In this document: piece after piece, positions 8,668-18,540 of the stretch
Numbering within the stretch: the stretch's first letter is position 1
Layout: each line of letters starts with the position of its first letter
Origin: Clostridium sp. UBA699
GTDB taxonomy: Bacteria > Bacillota > Clostridia > Clostridiales > Clostridiaceae
Direction: 5' to 3'
Assembly (NCBI GenBank): GCA_002298915.1
Contig: DBML01000025.1
Span: 1 to 64,000 of the forward strand
DNA length: 64,000 nucleotides
Made by a program: the position numbers and the translations under genes
The notes under the pieces: generated by a model
What the model was told of the DNA's origin: nothing
What the model saw: the letters and a program-made list of their open reading frames with translations, nothing else
Databases searched by the model: none

Positions 8668-8773
8668 TTTTTACTCCGAAACTCATTTGAAGACGTCTAA
8701 AGAATCTATCGGAGCTCAAATTTCAACTTTCTTATAAGAAATCGTTTCGAGAACAGTTCTTACAAATATTAAA

Positions 8774-10363
8774 TCAATAATCTTGTTTCAATTTAAAAGT
8801 AGAATCTTTTATCGTATCATGACGTCTTACCCAATCTCTTTCTTCATAATCAAGAATTGATGATGGATGGGAATGTGTATTATTGAAGCCATAACTATAG
8901 ATTATTTGCCCATTATTATAATTATATGGAATATCTAAAAAAACATCTTGTCTTGTTGACCAAGAATATTTACCGCCGTGATGGCTTGCAACTAAAACAT
9001 CAATATCCGAAAGATAACTTCGAGGAATATAATCAAAGTTTTGGTCACCTGGAATTAGGACATTTACATCTGAATTCACTTTTTCAGAGAACAATTTAAG
9101 TTTCATCCCAAGCCCATTCTCGTGCTTCTGTTTTGCTGCACGAGTAGGGTCATAATTTGATAATTTACTTCCTTTAAAAATCGTCCCAAAAGCTGACATT
9201 ATTGGTGAATCAATATAGCTTACGCTGCCACCATTAGCAAGAATTTCTGCACATCTTTTTAAAAAGAGCGGCTCTTTATACTGGTGTGGTATATACCAAT
9301 CACAATAAAAAGATTCAGTAAATATTGTTAAACCATACCAATGATCCCTATGAACATGTGATATTACGATTGATGGTTTTTCACTTAAGTCAATATCTCG
9401 GATAGTCGGTCTATTGAATGCATTTCTTCCTTCGCTTACCCCAAAATCAAAAAATAAGAATGGTGGTTTCCCAATTTCAGACAAAGATGTTGCTAAAGCT
9501 TGTCCGACATTATGAACAGAAAAATCAATATTTTTGTAATTTTTATTATCAAAGTTCTTAACTGATCCAGCTTCAGGAAATTCAATAGTAATAGCCTTAT
9601 CTACCTTTTTTATCTCCTCACCATCAATAATCTTCAAACATTTTGAAATATTAAATCCATCCATCAAATTTTCATCATCATATGTCTCGCCGCTCTCCAT
9701 CAAATTTTCAACATCTAAATATGAAATAATTTTTTGAATATTTTCTTTTTCTCTTTGATATCCCGTATTGTATTCTCTTTGATATCCTTCTATTAATACT
9801 AAATTGTTTTCACCAATATCCTGTTCAAAAAAATATGAATTATTCAAATTAATTGTAAATACATCCATATAAAACGGAATAGCCAATGCTTTAGAAAATA
9901 TATCTATATTTTCATTGGTTATTTTCTTTTGATGTCTTAAGCAATACTCATTAAATCTTTTCTTTGCTACTTCAGAGAAAGAATCTATTTCATTAAAATC
10001 ATCATAGTCTATTAAATGAAATTTGGAGGGTTTTTCATCTTCATCTCTTTCTACAAAAGCGTAATATTTTTGTCGTATTCTTTCAAAATATTTTACACCA
10101 TTTATTCTTGAATTATTCGTTATTATTTCGCTCTTTAGAATTGGGCATTTCTTAAGAATCATTTTACTAACCTTACGTAGCTCATCATTGCTTGCTTTGT
10201 AAATTAATCTATATTCAAAGAAATTTCTTTCTACCCTGCAATCTTTAATTCTATTTTCATAATATTTTTTGATAGATTCAATTACTATATCCTCATATTC
10301 TTTGAGATTTGTTCTTTTTCGCACTTCCTTATTTTGTATTTGATATCTGTATATAAAAGCCAT
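8774..10363 (-). CDS. MBL-fold metallohydrolase with unknown N-terminal region
   Basis: A 529-residue protein. Residues about 275-529 form a metallo-beta-lactamase fold of the ComEC-like type: the metal motif HVHRDH (about residue 336), a later GDQNFD, and VASHHGGKYS with a conserved His-His. There is no membrane segment, so it is not a ComEC channel. Residues 1-270 are charged, Lys/Glu/Asn-rich and match no family I know; they could be a sensor or partner-binding part. The ribosome binding site is modest (GCAGGG). It is transcribed toward Gabija but is separated from it by 225 bases and a new promoter. MBL proteins occur as effectors in several defence systems, and this location fits that, but no activity can be deduced. 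Confidence 0.75.
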   Translation of the reverse strand: MAFIYRYQIQNKEVRKRTNLKEYEDIVIESIKKYYENRIKDCRVERNFFEYRLIYKASNDELRKVSKMILKKCPILKSEIITNNSRINGVKYFERIRQKYYAFVERDEDEKPSKFHLIDYDDFNEIDSFSEVAKKRFNEYCLRHQKKITNENIDIFSKALAIPFYMDVFTINLNNSYFFEQDIGENNLVLIEGYQREYNTGYQREKENIQKIISYLDVENLMESGETYDDENLMDGFNISKCLKIIDGEEIKKVDKAITIEFPEAGSVKNFDNKNYKNIDFSVHNVGQALATSLSEIGKPPFLFFDFGVSEGRNAFNRPTIRDIDLSEKPSIVISHVHRDHWYGLTIFTESFYCDWYIPHQYKEPLFLKRCAEILANGGSVSYIDSPIMSAFGTIFKGSKLSNYDPTRAAKQKHENGLGMKLKLFSEKVNSDVNVLIPGDQNFDYIPRSYLSDIDVLVASHHGGKYSWSTRQDVFLDIPYNYNNGQIIYSYGFNNTHSHPSSILDYEERDWVRRHDTIKDSTFKLKQDY

Positions 10364-10666
10364 ATATAAACCCTGCTTTCATTTATTTTAATCAAAACTA
10401 CATTGGGCAGACAAAATTTATTCTCAGTATGCTATTTACTTTTTTTATGTGTCTTTCTAATATTATTTATCAACCATATTAGTTTCACAAGTATTATTAC
10501 CGCCACAGTTTTTTGATGTATCCTAGATATGGTCCAACTTTTTCTTAGATTTTTTAATATATTTTTCGTTAAAGGTGCATTTAACGCTATCTGGCTTCCG
10601 CCAATTCTATTCGGTTATTAACTAGAAACCGTTTCCGCCCTAATTGTCAGATCTGCCCTCTCGCAT

Positions 10667-10713
10667 CGAACGTCCCTTTATCGCAGCCGTAACCAGGCCT
10701 GTCCCTCACCCAT
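10667..10713 (+). repeat. Island-flanking repeat, right copy
   Basis: It opens with CGAACGTCCC and ends with CCTCACCCAT, matching 1533-1577 in the same orientation at about 78% by hand alignment with a 2-base insertion. A hairpin follows 44 bases later, as inverted repeats also surround the left copy. Confidence 0.5.
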
Positions 10714-10756
10714 GCGAGCTTTGTTCACAGTTCGTTCACGACTCCCGATGCTGCTT

Positions 10757-10780
10757 GCTAGGGCTCAAATGAGTCCTAGC
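10757..10780. other. 10-bp hairpin at the end of the capsule locus
   Basis: GCTAGGGCTC (10757-10766) pairs with GAGTCCTAGC (10771-10780) with one G-T pair and an AAAT loop. It is 36 bases beyond the stop of the last capsule gene. It could stabilise or end that transcript, but no good T-run follows on the minus strand. It belongs to the same structured patch as the repeat at 10667. Confidence 0.45.
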
Positions 10781-10815
10781 TTGTTCAAGGAATAAATAGA
10801 GCGGTCCTGGCTTCT

Positions 10816-12117
10816 TTAATCACTTAATTCTATTATTTCTTTCGAGCATGCAAATCCCAAGAACATCCAGAGCAAATACGCAAAATTAATGGTTTCGTTA
10901 TTGAAGAATCCAATTACATAAAATCCAACCAAAGAAGCTGTCAATGGCAAATAAAAATTCGAATGTTTTATTCTTGAAACTGACTTTTTTATGATAACAG
11001 CAACTAGACTTACATATACTATTAACGAAGGTATTCCTGAGGTAACTGCCGTATGAAGATATTCATTATGGGCTTTGCTGAAATTAACCACTTCATAAAG
11101 TCCACACTTTGAAATGATATCTTGCTCATAGTACATCTTCATTGCTAGACCTAGGTTATCGATACCAACCCCAAATAGCGGTCTCGACTTTATTAATTCA
11201 ATAACTTTGCCCCAAAGATAGATTCTGTGAGAACCGGCATCATACGAATTCTCAGACCCTATTGCCACTTTGGATAAATCAAAAAATATTGAAAGCAACC
11301 TAGTCCCAAAATTATTTTTAGTTAAGATATACACTGAAATTAATACAAACATCGAAACCACTATGTACAATATTTTCTTTTTTTCATCCTTCGTTATTCG
11401 GCTTCTCCTCATTTTGAAAACAAAATACATAGGAATACTTACAAAAAAACCTATCCATGCCCCCCTTGTATCAGCACATAATAATGCAAAGAACATAAGA
11501 TTATACAACCAAAACCCCAAATTAAAATTCTTTTCAAAAAACAAATATAGAGTGAAAGGGATAATCAATACCAAATATGTACCAAGATGATTCGGCTGTC
11601 CCATAGAAGAATAAGCCCGACTTGAACCTAAATAGTAGAGATTTTTCGGTATTGGATCTATACCATACACCTGCATTATTCCATGAATACTGATCAATGT
11701 GCCGGTTATAACCATAATTAAAATAAATCGTTTATTAATATCTTTAACCGTTCTTGCACAAAGAAATATTAGATAGTAACTAGTCAATGTCAGTAATCCT
11801 TCAAAACGAATATCTGAACCCACGATTGCAGTTGTTCTATCCAGGGCAAAGAACATAGAAAAAATCAAAAGAAAATAAAAGATCAGCAAATGTTTATTTT
11901 CACTGTCAAAGTCAATCAATGTATAAATTTGTTTTCGAAAAAGTATTATGGTTAATAATATAATTGTCAGCATTATTATCAAGAAAATGTATTTTGGGAA
12001 ATACGAATTTAATTTGCCTGCAACTGGGAAATATAACAAGGGTGTCACAGACGCAACAATTAGTAGCCAAAATTTAATTACATTTCTAAATTCCAATGGT
12101 TTATTTTGTATTTGCAT
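10816..12117 (-). CDS. O-antigen ligase/polymerase-like membrane protein (Wzy_C)
   Basis: A 433-residue polytopic membrane protein with about 11-12 hydrophobic segments. The large extracytoplasmic loop carries the family signature: GVGIDNLG followed by AHNEYLHTAVTSGIPS near residues 320-360. Members either polymerise lipid-linked repeat units (Wzy) or ligate glycans to an acceptor. This locus has another candidate polymerase at 18541-19815, so this one may be the ligase or attach a second polymer; which is which cannot be told from sequence. The ribosome binding site is GTAGGAG. It is the last gene of the capsule locus, separated from rfbC by 80 bases. Confidence 0.75.
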   Translation of the reverse strand: MQIQNKPLEFRNVIKFWLLIVASVTPLLYFPVAGKLNSYFPKYIFLIIMLTIILLTIILFRKQIYTLIDFDSENKHLLIFYFLLIFSMFFALDRTTAIVGSDIRFEGLLTLTSYYLIFLCARTVKDINKRFILIMVITGTLISIHGIMQVYGIDPIPKNLYYLGSSRAYSSMGQPNHLGTYLVLIIPFTLYLFFEKNFNLGFWLYNLMFFALLCADTRGAWIGFFVSIPMYFVFKMRRSRITKDEKKKILYIVVSMFVLISVYILTKNNFGTRLLSIFFDLSKVAIGSENSYDAGSHRIYLWGKVIELIKSRPLFGVGIDNLGLAMKMYYEQDIISKCGLYEVVNFSKAHNEYLHTAVTSGIPSLIVYVSLVAVIIKKSVSRIKHSNFYLPLTASLVGFYVIGFFNNETINFAYLLWMFLGFACSKEIIELSD

Positions 12118-12197
12118 GCTGTGTTCTCCTACTGTTTGTTATTATTCTTAATGCAATAAATTATTCTGGGTCAGTTGTATATTTAATTCTCCTTCTT

Positions 12198-12746
12198 CTA
12201 TAATAATTCTTTTAAACCAATTCTATTCTTATCTTTGTCTGATAGTATTATTTCCTCAATATTTGCTAAAGGCCACGCTATCCCGACATCCTTGTCGTCC
12301 CAAGCAATACCACCTTCATCTTCAGGATGGTAGAAATCAGTGCATTTATAACAGAATTCAGCTTCATCAGACAAAACAAGAAAGCCATGGGCAAATCCTT
12401 CTGGAATGTAAAACTGCTTCTTGTTTTTTTCGTTCAAAGTAACTCCTACCCATTTACCAAAGGTTTTTGAGTCCTTTCTAATATCTACTGCAACGTCAAA
12501 CACTTCCCCCTTGATTACTCTTACAAGCTTTCCCTGCGGATGATTCTTTTGGAAATGCAGACCTCGCAGAACGCCTTTTCTTGAACTTGACTGATTGTCC
12601 TGTACAAAAACCATGTCAAGCCCTGCTGTCTTGAAATCATTGTAATTATATGTTTCCATGAAGTATCCTCGGTTATCTCCGAATACCCCTGTTTCTATTA
12701 TGTAAACGCCATCGATTTCAGTTTTAATAAAATTGAATTTTCCCAT
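12198..12746 (-). CDS. rfbC: dTDP-4-dehydrorhamnose 3,5-epimerase
   Basis: RmlC/RfbC epimerises dTDP-4-keto-6-deoxyglucose at C3 and C5, the third step of dTDP-L-rhamnose synthesis. At 182 residues it is the normal length. The cupin motifs are present: RGLHFQKNHPQGKLV with the catalytic His, and PEGFAHGFLVLSDEAEFCYKC. AGGAGG lies five to six bases before the ATG. It follows rfbD with 21 bases between them, in the order rfbB-A-D-C. Confidence 0.93.
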   Translation of the reverse strand: MGKFNFIKTEIDGVYIIETGVFGDNRGYFMETYNYNDFKTAGLDMVFVQDNQSSSRKGVLRGLHFQKNHPQGKLVRVIKGEVFDVAVDIRKDSKTFGKWVGVTLNEKNKKQFYIPEGFAHGFLVLSDEAEFCYKCTDFYHPEDEGGIAWDDKDVGIAWPLANIEEIILSDKDKNRIGLKELL

Positions 12747-12767
12747 CTTGGCCTCCTAAATATCCGC

Positions 12768-13649
12768 TTAGTTATTTACCTTTTCAATGAAACTTTTTAA
12801 TGCTACATCCCATTGTCTCATCTCGTCACCGATAGTAGCACGCAGCATCATATTGTCTAGCGACGAATAGGATGGCCTCTTTGCCGCTCTGTTAATCTTC
12901 TCGGATGTAACAGGTGTTACAGTGCATTCAATACCGCTGTACTCTACTATCTTTGATGCGAAATCATACCAGGAGCACTCACCAGTTCCAGTGCAATGGT
13001 ATATACCGTACTCGTCAGTTAAAATAATTTTCAATATATGATGTGCAAGATCTTCAGCATAGGTAGGATTTCCTCGCTGGTCATCCACAACATCGAGATG
13101 TCCTTTTTCTTTAGCAGCCTTCATAATTGTCAGCACAAAGTTCTTTCCCCATTCACCATAAAGCCATGCTGTCCTTACTATGAAGTTTCTTTTGCAGTTT
13201 TCCCTTATGTACAATTCTCCTAAGTGCTTTGTCTTTCCGTAGACGCTTACTGGCTGAGGCGCATCGTATTCACAGAAAGGAACGTTCCCTTCACCATTAA
13301 AAACATAATCAGTTGATACATGAAGCAGCTTTGCTCCGTATTTTTCACAGGCTATTGCGAGGTTCCTTGGCCCTATGGAATTGACCTTAAATGCTGTATC
13401 CTTGTCACTCTCACAGCCATCAACATTAGTATAGGCTGCGCAATTTATAACCACATCCGGCTGAAATCCTCCGATGTAATCATTCACTTGATTTAAATCA
13501 GTTATGTCCAGATCATCCAGATCAATGAACCTTCTTTCGCATTCTGCCAGCCTTGAATCTATCGGACCTAAGTCATATGCTTTTTTTTTAAGTATTGATT
13601 TGATCTGAAGCCCAAGTTGACCTTTGCCTCCAGTTATTAAAAGTTTCAT
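12768..13649 (-). CDS. rfbD: dTDP-4-dehydrorhamnose reductase
   Basis: RmlD/RfbD reduces dTDP-4-keto-L-rhamnose to dTDP-L-rhamnose with NAD(P)H. This 293-residue extended SDR has the Rossmann motif TGGKGQLG near the N-terminus, a catalytic YGKTK and the HVSTDYVFNG motif. I use ATG 13649, preceded by GGAGG; an upstream in-frame TTG at 13661 overlaps the ribosome binding site and is unlikely. Confidence 0.93.
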   Translation of the reverse strand: MKLLITGGKGQLGLQIKSILKKKAYDLGPIDSRLAECERRFIDLDDLDITDLNQVNDYIGGFQPDVVINCAAYTNVDGCESDKDTAFKVNSIGPRNLAIACEKYGAKLLHVSTDYVFNGEGNVPFCEYDAPQPVSVYGKTKHLGELYIRENCKRNFIVRTAWLYGEWGKNFVLTIMKAAKEKGHLDVVDDQRGNPTYAEDLAHHILKIILTDEYGIYHCTGTGECSWYDFASKIVEYSGIECTVTPVTSEKINRAAKRPSYSSLDNMMLRATIGDEMRQWDVALKSFIEKVNN

Positions 13650-13674
13650 ATCTGCCTCCAAAATATTTGTTATT

Positions 13675-14553
13675 TTAAAAATGCATGCCCTTTTCGGCTA
13701 CTAACTTCAGATATTTTCCGTAATCGGTTTTCGCCATAGGCTTTGCTAGCTTTTTCAACTGTTCTTTTCCTATGAAGCCCATCCTGAAAGCTATCTCCTC
13801 TATGCACGCTATGTAAAGACCCTGCCTAGTCTGCACTGTCTCAACGAAGTTTGCGGCATTGAGTAGTCCTGATGGTGTTCCTGTGTCGAGCCAAGCCATA
13901 CCTCTTCCAAAGAGCTCCACCTTGAGTTTGCTTCTCCTTAAGTACTCGTTGTTTACCTCTGTAATTTCAAGTTCCCCTCGTGCAGAAGGTTTTATGGACT
14001 TCGCTATTTCAACAACCTCATTGTCATAGAAGTACAGTCCTGGAACTGCATAGTTGGATTTTGGCTCCTTAGGTTTCTCTTCGATTGATACAACATTATT
14101 GTCATCATCAAATTCTACTACACCGAAATCCTTCGGATTACTAACATGATATCCGAATATTGTTGCCCCCTCTTTTCTCTCTACTGCATTCTTAAGCCTT
14201 TCTGAAAAGCCATAGCCGTGGAATATATTATCACCGAGAACAAGGGCTACGTTCTCGTCTCCGATAAAATCCTCACCGATAATAAATGCCTCTGCCAATC
14301 CTCTTGGCTCAACTTGGATAGCGTATTGAAAATTAAGGCCCAGTTCATGTCCATCACCAAGAAGTCCCTTGAAGTCCCTCATATCCCTTGGAGTTGATAT
14401 TATCAGGATATCCTTGATTCCTGCAAGCATAAGTACAGACAGAGGATAGTATATCATAGGTTTGTCGTATATCGGAATTATCTGCTTTGATATAGATTTT
14501 GTCATAGGATAAAGTCTTGTTCCGGATCCACCGGCTAGTATTATTCCCTTCAT
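13675..14553 (-). CDS. rfbA: Glucose-1-phosphate thymidylyltransferase
   Basis: RmlA/RfbA makes dTDP-glucose from glucose-1-phosphate and dTTP. It is 292 residues, the usual length. The nucleotidyl transferase signature [17 protein letters not shown] is at the N-terminus, EEKP near residue 135 and the LDTGTP motif near 220. The ribosome binding site is GAGGGG. It lies between rfbB and rfbD in a compact operon. Confidence 0.94.
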   Translation of the reverse strand: MKGIILAGGSGTRLYPMTKSISKQIIPIYDKPMIYYPLSVLMLAGIKDILIISTPRDMRDFKGLLGDGHELGLNFQYAIQVEPRGLAEAFIIGEDFIGDENVALVLGDNIFHGYGFSERLKNAVERKEGATIFGYHVSNPKDFGVVEFDDDNNVVSIEEKPKEPKSNYAVPGLYFYDNEVVEIAKSIKPSARGELEITEVNNEYLRRSKLKVELFGRGMAWLDTGTPSGLLNAANFVETVQTRQGLYIACIEEIAFRMGFIGKEQLKKLAKPMAKTDYGKYLKLVAEKGMHF

Positions 14554-14579
14554 TATCTAAAATTCCCCTCTACAATCAC

Positions 14580-15641
14580 TTAAGTTAACTTGCTTCTGTA
14601 CATATTTTCGTAGTACTTCTGATATTCTCCGCTAGTTATGTTTTGCATCCAGTCTTTATTCTCTAAATACCATTTTATCGTCAGCTTTATGCCTTCTTCG
14701 AATTTGGTTTCAGGATACCAGCCTAATTCTCCCTTAATCTTACTTGGATCAATTCCATATCTTCTGTCATGACCTTTTCTGTCTTCCACATAAGTGATTA
14801 AACTTTCATCAATAGCTAGATCTACATTGTCATGAAGATAAGATATTATTGTCTTCACAATATGGATGTTTGTTCTTTCGTTATGTCCGCCGACATTGTA
14901 TACTTCACCTAATCTTCCCCCATTAATTACCATATCTATGGCTTTGCAGTGATCTTCCACATATAGCCAATCTCGGATATTCATACCGTCTCCATATACT
15001 GGCAATGGTTTCTTGCTCAAGCAATTATTGATTATTAACGGAATAAGCTTTTCAGGAAACTGATACTGTCCATAGTTGTTTGAGCACCTTGTTATATTAA
15101 CTGGCATTTTGAAAGTATCAAAGTATGCCTTCACCAAAAGATCCGCTCCAGCCTTACTTGAAGAATACGGACTATGGGCATCAAGCGGAGTTGTTTCCAT
15201 GAAGTAACCAGTTTCTCCGAGTGAGCCGTAAACTTCGTCTGTAGATACCTGAAGATATTTTTTACCTCTCTTAAATCCCTCTTCAGTTTCCCATGCCTTT
15301 TTAGCTGCATTCAAAAGAACAGAAGTACCCAAAACATTTGTCTTAACGAATATTTCAGGATCAGATATACTCCTATCAACGTGTGATTCTGCCGCAAAAT
15401 TTACAACGTAATCAATATCATATTTAGCAAATAATCCTTCAACTAGTTCTCTATCACAAATGTCTCCCTGTATAAAGATATAGTTTGGATTATCTTCAAC
15501 ACATTTAAGGTTTTCAAGATTGCCCGCATAAGTTATCTTATCGAAATTGATAATATTTATGTCAGTATATTTTTTTAACATATAATGCACGTAATTTGAG
15601 CCTATAAATCCGGCTCCGCCTGTTACTAAATAAGTTTTCAT
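14580..15641 (-). CDS. rfbB: dTDP-glucose 4,6-dehydratase
   Basis: RmlB/RfbB converts dTDP-glucose to dTDP-4-keto-6-deoxyglucose with bound NAD+. The 353-residue protein has TGGAGFIGSNY at the N-terminus, VNFAAESHVDRSI, the STDEVYG motif and catalytic YSSSKAGAD. The ribosome binding site is AAGGATGG. It is the first of the four rhamnose genes and follows ugd. Confidence 0.94.
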   Translation of the reverse strand: MKTYLVTGGAGFIGSNYVHYMLKKYTDINIINFDKITYAGNLENLKCVEDNPNYIFIQGDICDRELVEGLFAKYDIDYVVNFAAESHVDRSISDPEIFVKTNVLGTSVLLNAAKKAWETEEGFKRGKKYLQVSTDEVYGSLGETGYFMETTPLDAHSPYSSSKAGADLLVKAYFDTFKMPVNITRCSNNYGQYQFPEKLIPLIINNCLSKKPLPVYGDGMNIRDWLYVEDHCKAIDMVINGGRLGEVYNVGGHNERTNIHIVKTIISYLHDNVDLAIDESLITYVEDRKGHDRRYGIDPSKIKGELGWYPETKFEEGIKLTIKWYLENKDWMQNITSGEYQKYYENMYRSKLT

Positions 15642-15678
15642 AATACCATCCTTGCGTTTATATTTTTAATATATTTTA

Positions 15679-16845
15679 TTAATCCCTGTTAAATAGATCT
15701 CTAGTGTATACTTTCTCTTCCACATCAAATAACTCTTTAGAAATTCTATTGGATACAATAACATCTGACTTCTTCTTAAACTCATCCAAATTCCTTATTA
15801 CTTTAGAATTGAAGAATTTATCTTCCTTCAGAACAGGTTCATAAACTACAACTTCAATTCCTTTAGCCTTTATTCTCTTCATAATCCCCTGAATTGATGA
15901 TTGCCTGAAGTTGTCAGAGTTAGATTTCATGGTAAGCCTATAAATTCCCACAATTTTAGGCTTCCTAGCTACGATCATATCAGCGATATGATCCTTTCTT
16001 GTTCTATTAGCGTCAACAATAGCTTCCATAATATTTTGTGGCACGTCCGCATAGTTAGCCAGTAGCTGCTTTGTATCTTTGGGCAGGCAATAGCCACCAT
16101 AGCCAAATGAAGGATTGTTGTAATGATTTCCTATTCTTGGGTCCAAGCATACGCCTTCTATAATCTGCTTTGTATTTAAACCTCTTATTTCAGCGTATGT
16201 ATCCAATTCATTGAAGTATGCAACTCTAAGTGCTAAATACGTATTAGAGAATAGTTTTACAGCTTCTGCTTCAGTTGAATTGGTATATAGAACTGGTGCA
16301 TCCCTTTTATTTGCTCCTTCTAAAAGAAGACCTGCAAACTTCTCTGCTCTTTCAGATTGTTCCCCTACTATTATTCTTGAAGGGTATAGGTTATCGTACA
16401 AGGCCATGCCTTCTCTTAAAAATTCAGGCGAAAAAATGATATTGTCTGTTTCAAACATCTTCTTCACTTTTTCTGTGTAACCTACAGGCACAGTTGATTT
16501 AATAATCATTGTTGCCTCCGGGTTTATTGATAGGACATTTGCTATGACAGCTTCAACTGTCCTGGTATTGAAATAGTTCTTTTCTTCATCATAATTTGTT
16601 GGTGTGGAAATGATAACAAATTCTGCATCCTTAAATGCCTTGAAATTGTCAGTCGTTGCAATTAAATTCAGATCTTTACTTGCTAGGTATTCTTCTATCT
16701 CTTTGTCTGCGATTGGGGACTCTCTATCGTTTATCATATCTACTTTTTCCTGGATGATGTCGAGCGCCATTACCTCGTTGTGCTGTGCCAGGAGTATAGC
16801 ATTTGACAACCCAACGTAACCAATTCCCGCTATTGTAATTTTCAT
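15679..16845 (-). CDS. ugd: UDP-glucose 6-dehydrogenase
   Basis: Ugd oxidises UDP-glucose to UDP-glucuronate in two NAD+-dependent steps, supplying an acidic sugar for the polymer. At 388 residues it has the length and the motifs of E. coli-type Ugd: GIGYVGLSN for NAD binding, [17 protein letters not shown], and the catalytic cysteine in [17 protein letters not shown] 16845 is chosen because AAGGAGAT lies just upstream; the longer frame to 16875 lacks a site. A glucuronate-containing, rhamnose-containing capsule is the simplest inference. Confidence 0.92.
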   Translation of the reverse strand: MKITIAGIGYVGLSNAILLAQHNEVMALDIIQEKVDMINDRESPIADKEIEEYLASKDLNLIATTDNFKAFKDAEFVIISTPTNYDEEKNYFNTRTVEAVIANVLSINPEATMIIKSTVPVGYTEKVKKMFETDNIIFSPEFLREGMALYDNLYPSRIIVGEQSERAEKFAGLLLEGANKRDAPVLYTNSTEAEAVKLFSNTYLALRVAYFNELDTYAEIRGLNTKQIIEGVCLDPRIGNHYNNPSFGYGGYCLPKDTKQLLANYADVPQNIMEAIVDANRTRKDHIADMIVARKPKIVGIYRLTMKSNSDNFRQSSIQGIMKRIKAKGIEVVVYEPVLKEDKFFNSKVIRNLDEFKKKSDVIVSNRISKELFDVEEKVYTRDLFNRD

Positions 16846-16919
16846 ATAATATCTCCTTAGATTGTTTAATATCATTATATAATTCTCAGAACTTTAGTAT
16901 TTCTAAAATTATTTAGCAT

Positions 16920-18395
16920 TCAAATCTCAATTTTAGCTTCAATAGACGAATTCGATTTATAAAACTTTGTTTTTACATTATTAACTAATGAAGTTACATA
17001 TTTTCCCTGATTCGTTAAAAAAAGTCCAGTTATATATAAGATTATGCAAATAAAAAATTTTATTACTGCTGATAGTACTATATTATTAATAGAAAGTGAC
17101 ATATTATTTATGACAACTACCATACAAAACATTATAATCAAATCCTTATATAATATTTCGAAAAATGATTTCAATTTATATTTGAAAGTATATTTTATCA
17201 GTATAATATACGTAATTATAAAATTTATGGTGTAAGCAAGAACTACACAATAACATACCGAATATACGCTACCATATAAAACACCTGCTACAATAAAACA
17301 TATTGTAAGGGTTGTTGTGATAAGACCACATTTAAATAAGCGCTTTGTGTCTCCTAAACTTTGAAAAATTGCCCCGGAACTAGAAGCTATCATTTGCCCC
17401 CAAATTGAAACGCTAAGGATCTTAAAATAAGGAACAGCTGCTAACCATTGATTTCCGAACATAATGAGAATAATATCCTTAGCACTGGTAAAACAAAAAG
17501 CGACAATAAATATTCCAATTAATGAAAGAATTTTAACTATCTTTAAATACTGATCGTAAATATACTTTTCATCATGTTGATGTTCTGATAAAATTGGTTG
17601 TAAAACTGGTGTTATTACATTTGTTAAATTTGCTATTGGATATAACATTAATGTATATCCTTTAGAATAATAGGCAAGTTCGTTTACCCCCATCATTTTA
17701 CCGATTAACAAATTATCCAGATTTCGCGAAAAATAATTTACTAAACTGAAGCCGAATTGAAATCCACTATAAGATTTTATTTTTCCAATACTTTTTTTAT
17801 CATACCTAAATTGAAATCTTGGTTTAGTACTTCTATAATTCCAGATAAATGTTATGACAGATGCTATAACAGACTGAAATGCTAACGCATAATATTTAAA
17901 TCCGATTATTGCCAAAACAACGGTAAGCACACCTGTGATAATATTTACAACAAGCATTCTTAGCCCAACAATTGCAAATTTTTTTTCTTTCAAAAGCAAC
18001 GCATTAGGTACCATATTTGCTGTATCAAATATGATTGCAATTGATAAAATGAAGCAAATTGGTTTATAAACCTCATTATTATAAACAAGCGAGATTGGAA
18101 TAGATAGAACACAAAATGCTATTGCTAGGATAATTGCTAAATGTAACGAGAATCCAAATATACTGGCGATATCCTTTTCTGTTAGTTCTTTATTTTGTAT
18201 AACTGCTGACCCCAATCCCATATCACATAGAATTGAAAAAAATACAGTGAAAACGGTAATTACAGCAAGTATACCATATTCAGATGGTGTAAGAAGCCTT
18301 GAAAGTATCGCAGCAAAAATAATATTCATGATTACTGTGGAATACTTTGCTAACGCAATTATCATTGTTGCTTTTTTAATGGATATATACTCCAA
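16920..18395 (-). CDS. wzx: Polysaccharide flippase (Wzx/MOP superfamily)
   Basis: A 491-residue polytopic protein with about 12-14 hydrophobic helices. It resembles the PST/Wzx branch of the MOP exporters, which flip undecaprenyl-linked repeat units across the membrane. The start is TTG at 18395 with GGAGGA seven bases upstream; no ATG nearby has a better site. The next upstream gene is the polymerase (stop at 18541). Composition is strongly AT-rich, as in the following transferase genes. Confidence 0.85.
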   Translation of the reverse strand: MEYISIKKATMIIALAKYSTVIMNIIFAAILSRLLTPSEYGILAVITVFTVFFSILCDMGLGSAVIQNKELTEKDIASIFGFSLHLAIILAIAFCVLSIPISLVYNNEVYKPICFILSIAIIFDTANMVPNALLLKEKKFAIVGLRMLVVNIITGVLTVVLAIIGFKYYALAFQSVIASVITFIWNYRSTKPRFQFRYDKKSIGKIKSYSGFQFGFSLVNYFSRNLDNLLIGKMMGVNELAYYSKGYTLMLYPIANLTNVITPVLQPILSEHQHDEKYIYDQYLKIVKILSLIGIFIVAFCFTSAKDIILIMFGNQWLAAVPYFKILSVSIWGQMIASSSGAIFQSLGDTKRLFKCGLITTTLTICFIVAGVLYGSVYSVCYCVVLAYTINFIITYIILIKYTFKYKLKSFFEILYKDLIIMFCMVVVINNMSLSINNIVLSAVIKFFICIILYITGLFLTNQGKYVTSLVNNVKTKFYKSNSSIEAKIEI

Positions 18396-18540
18396 GAATT
18401 ATTCCTCCATTTTTCAAATCAGATAGTTAACTTATAATACTTCTTTTCATAAAAGTTTACAGCTATTTTTTTATTTCAAACAAAAATCTTTAAATTGATA
18501 ATCCGATATTTGAATTTCATACAGTCAATATTCGATATTA

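Larger units (their letters stand above)
10364..10815. other. Non-coding region at the right edge of the accessory island
   Basis: The part next to the MBL gene is AT-rich and holds a possible promoter for it (TTGTGA at 10490-10485 and AATAAT at 10467-10462, 17-base spacer). From about 10590 the composition rises sharply. This part carries a degenerate inverted repeat (TTCCGCC near 10605 and GTTTCCGCCC near 10631), the right island-flanking repeat and a strong hairpin (10757-10780). No ORF is convincing. Confidence 0.45.
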
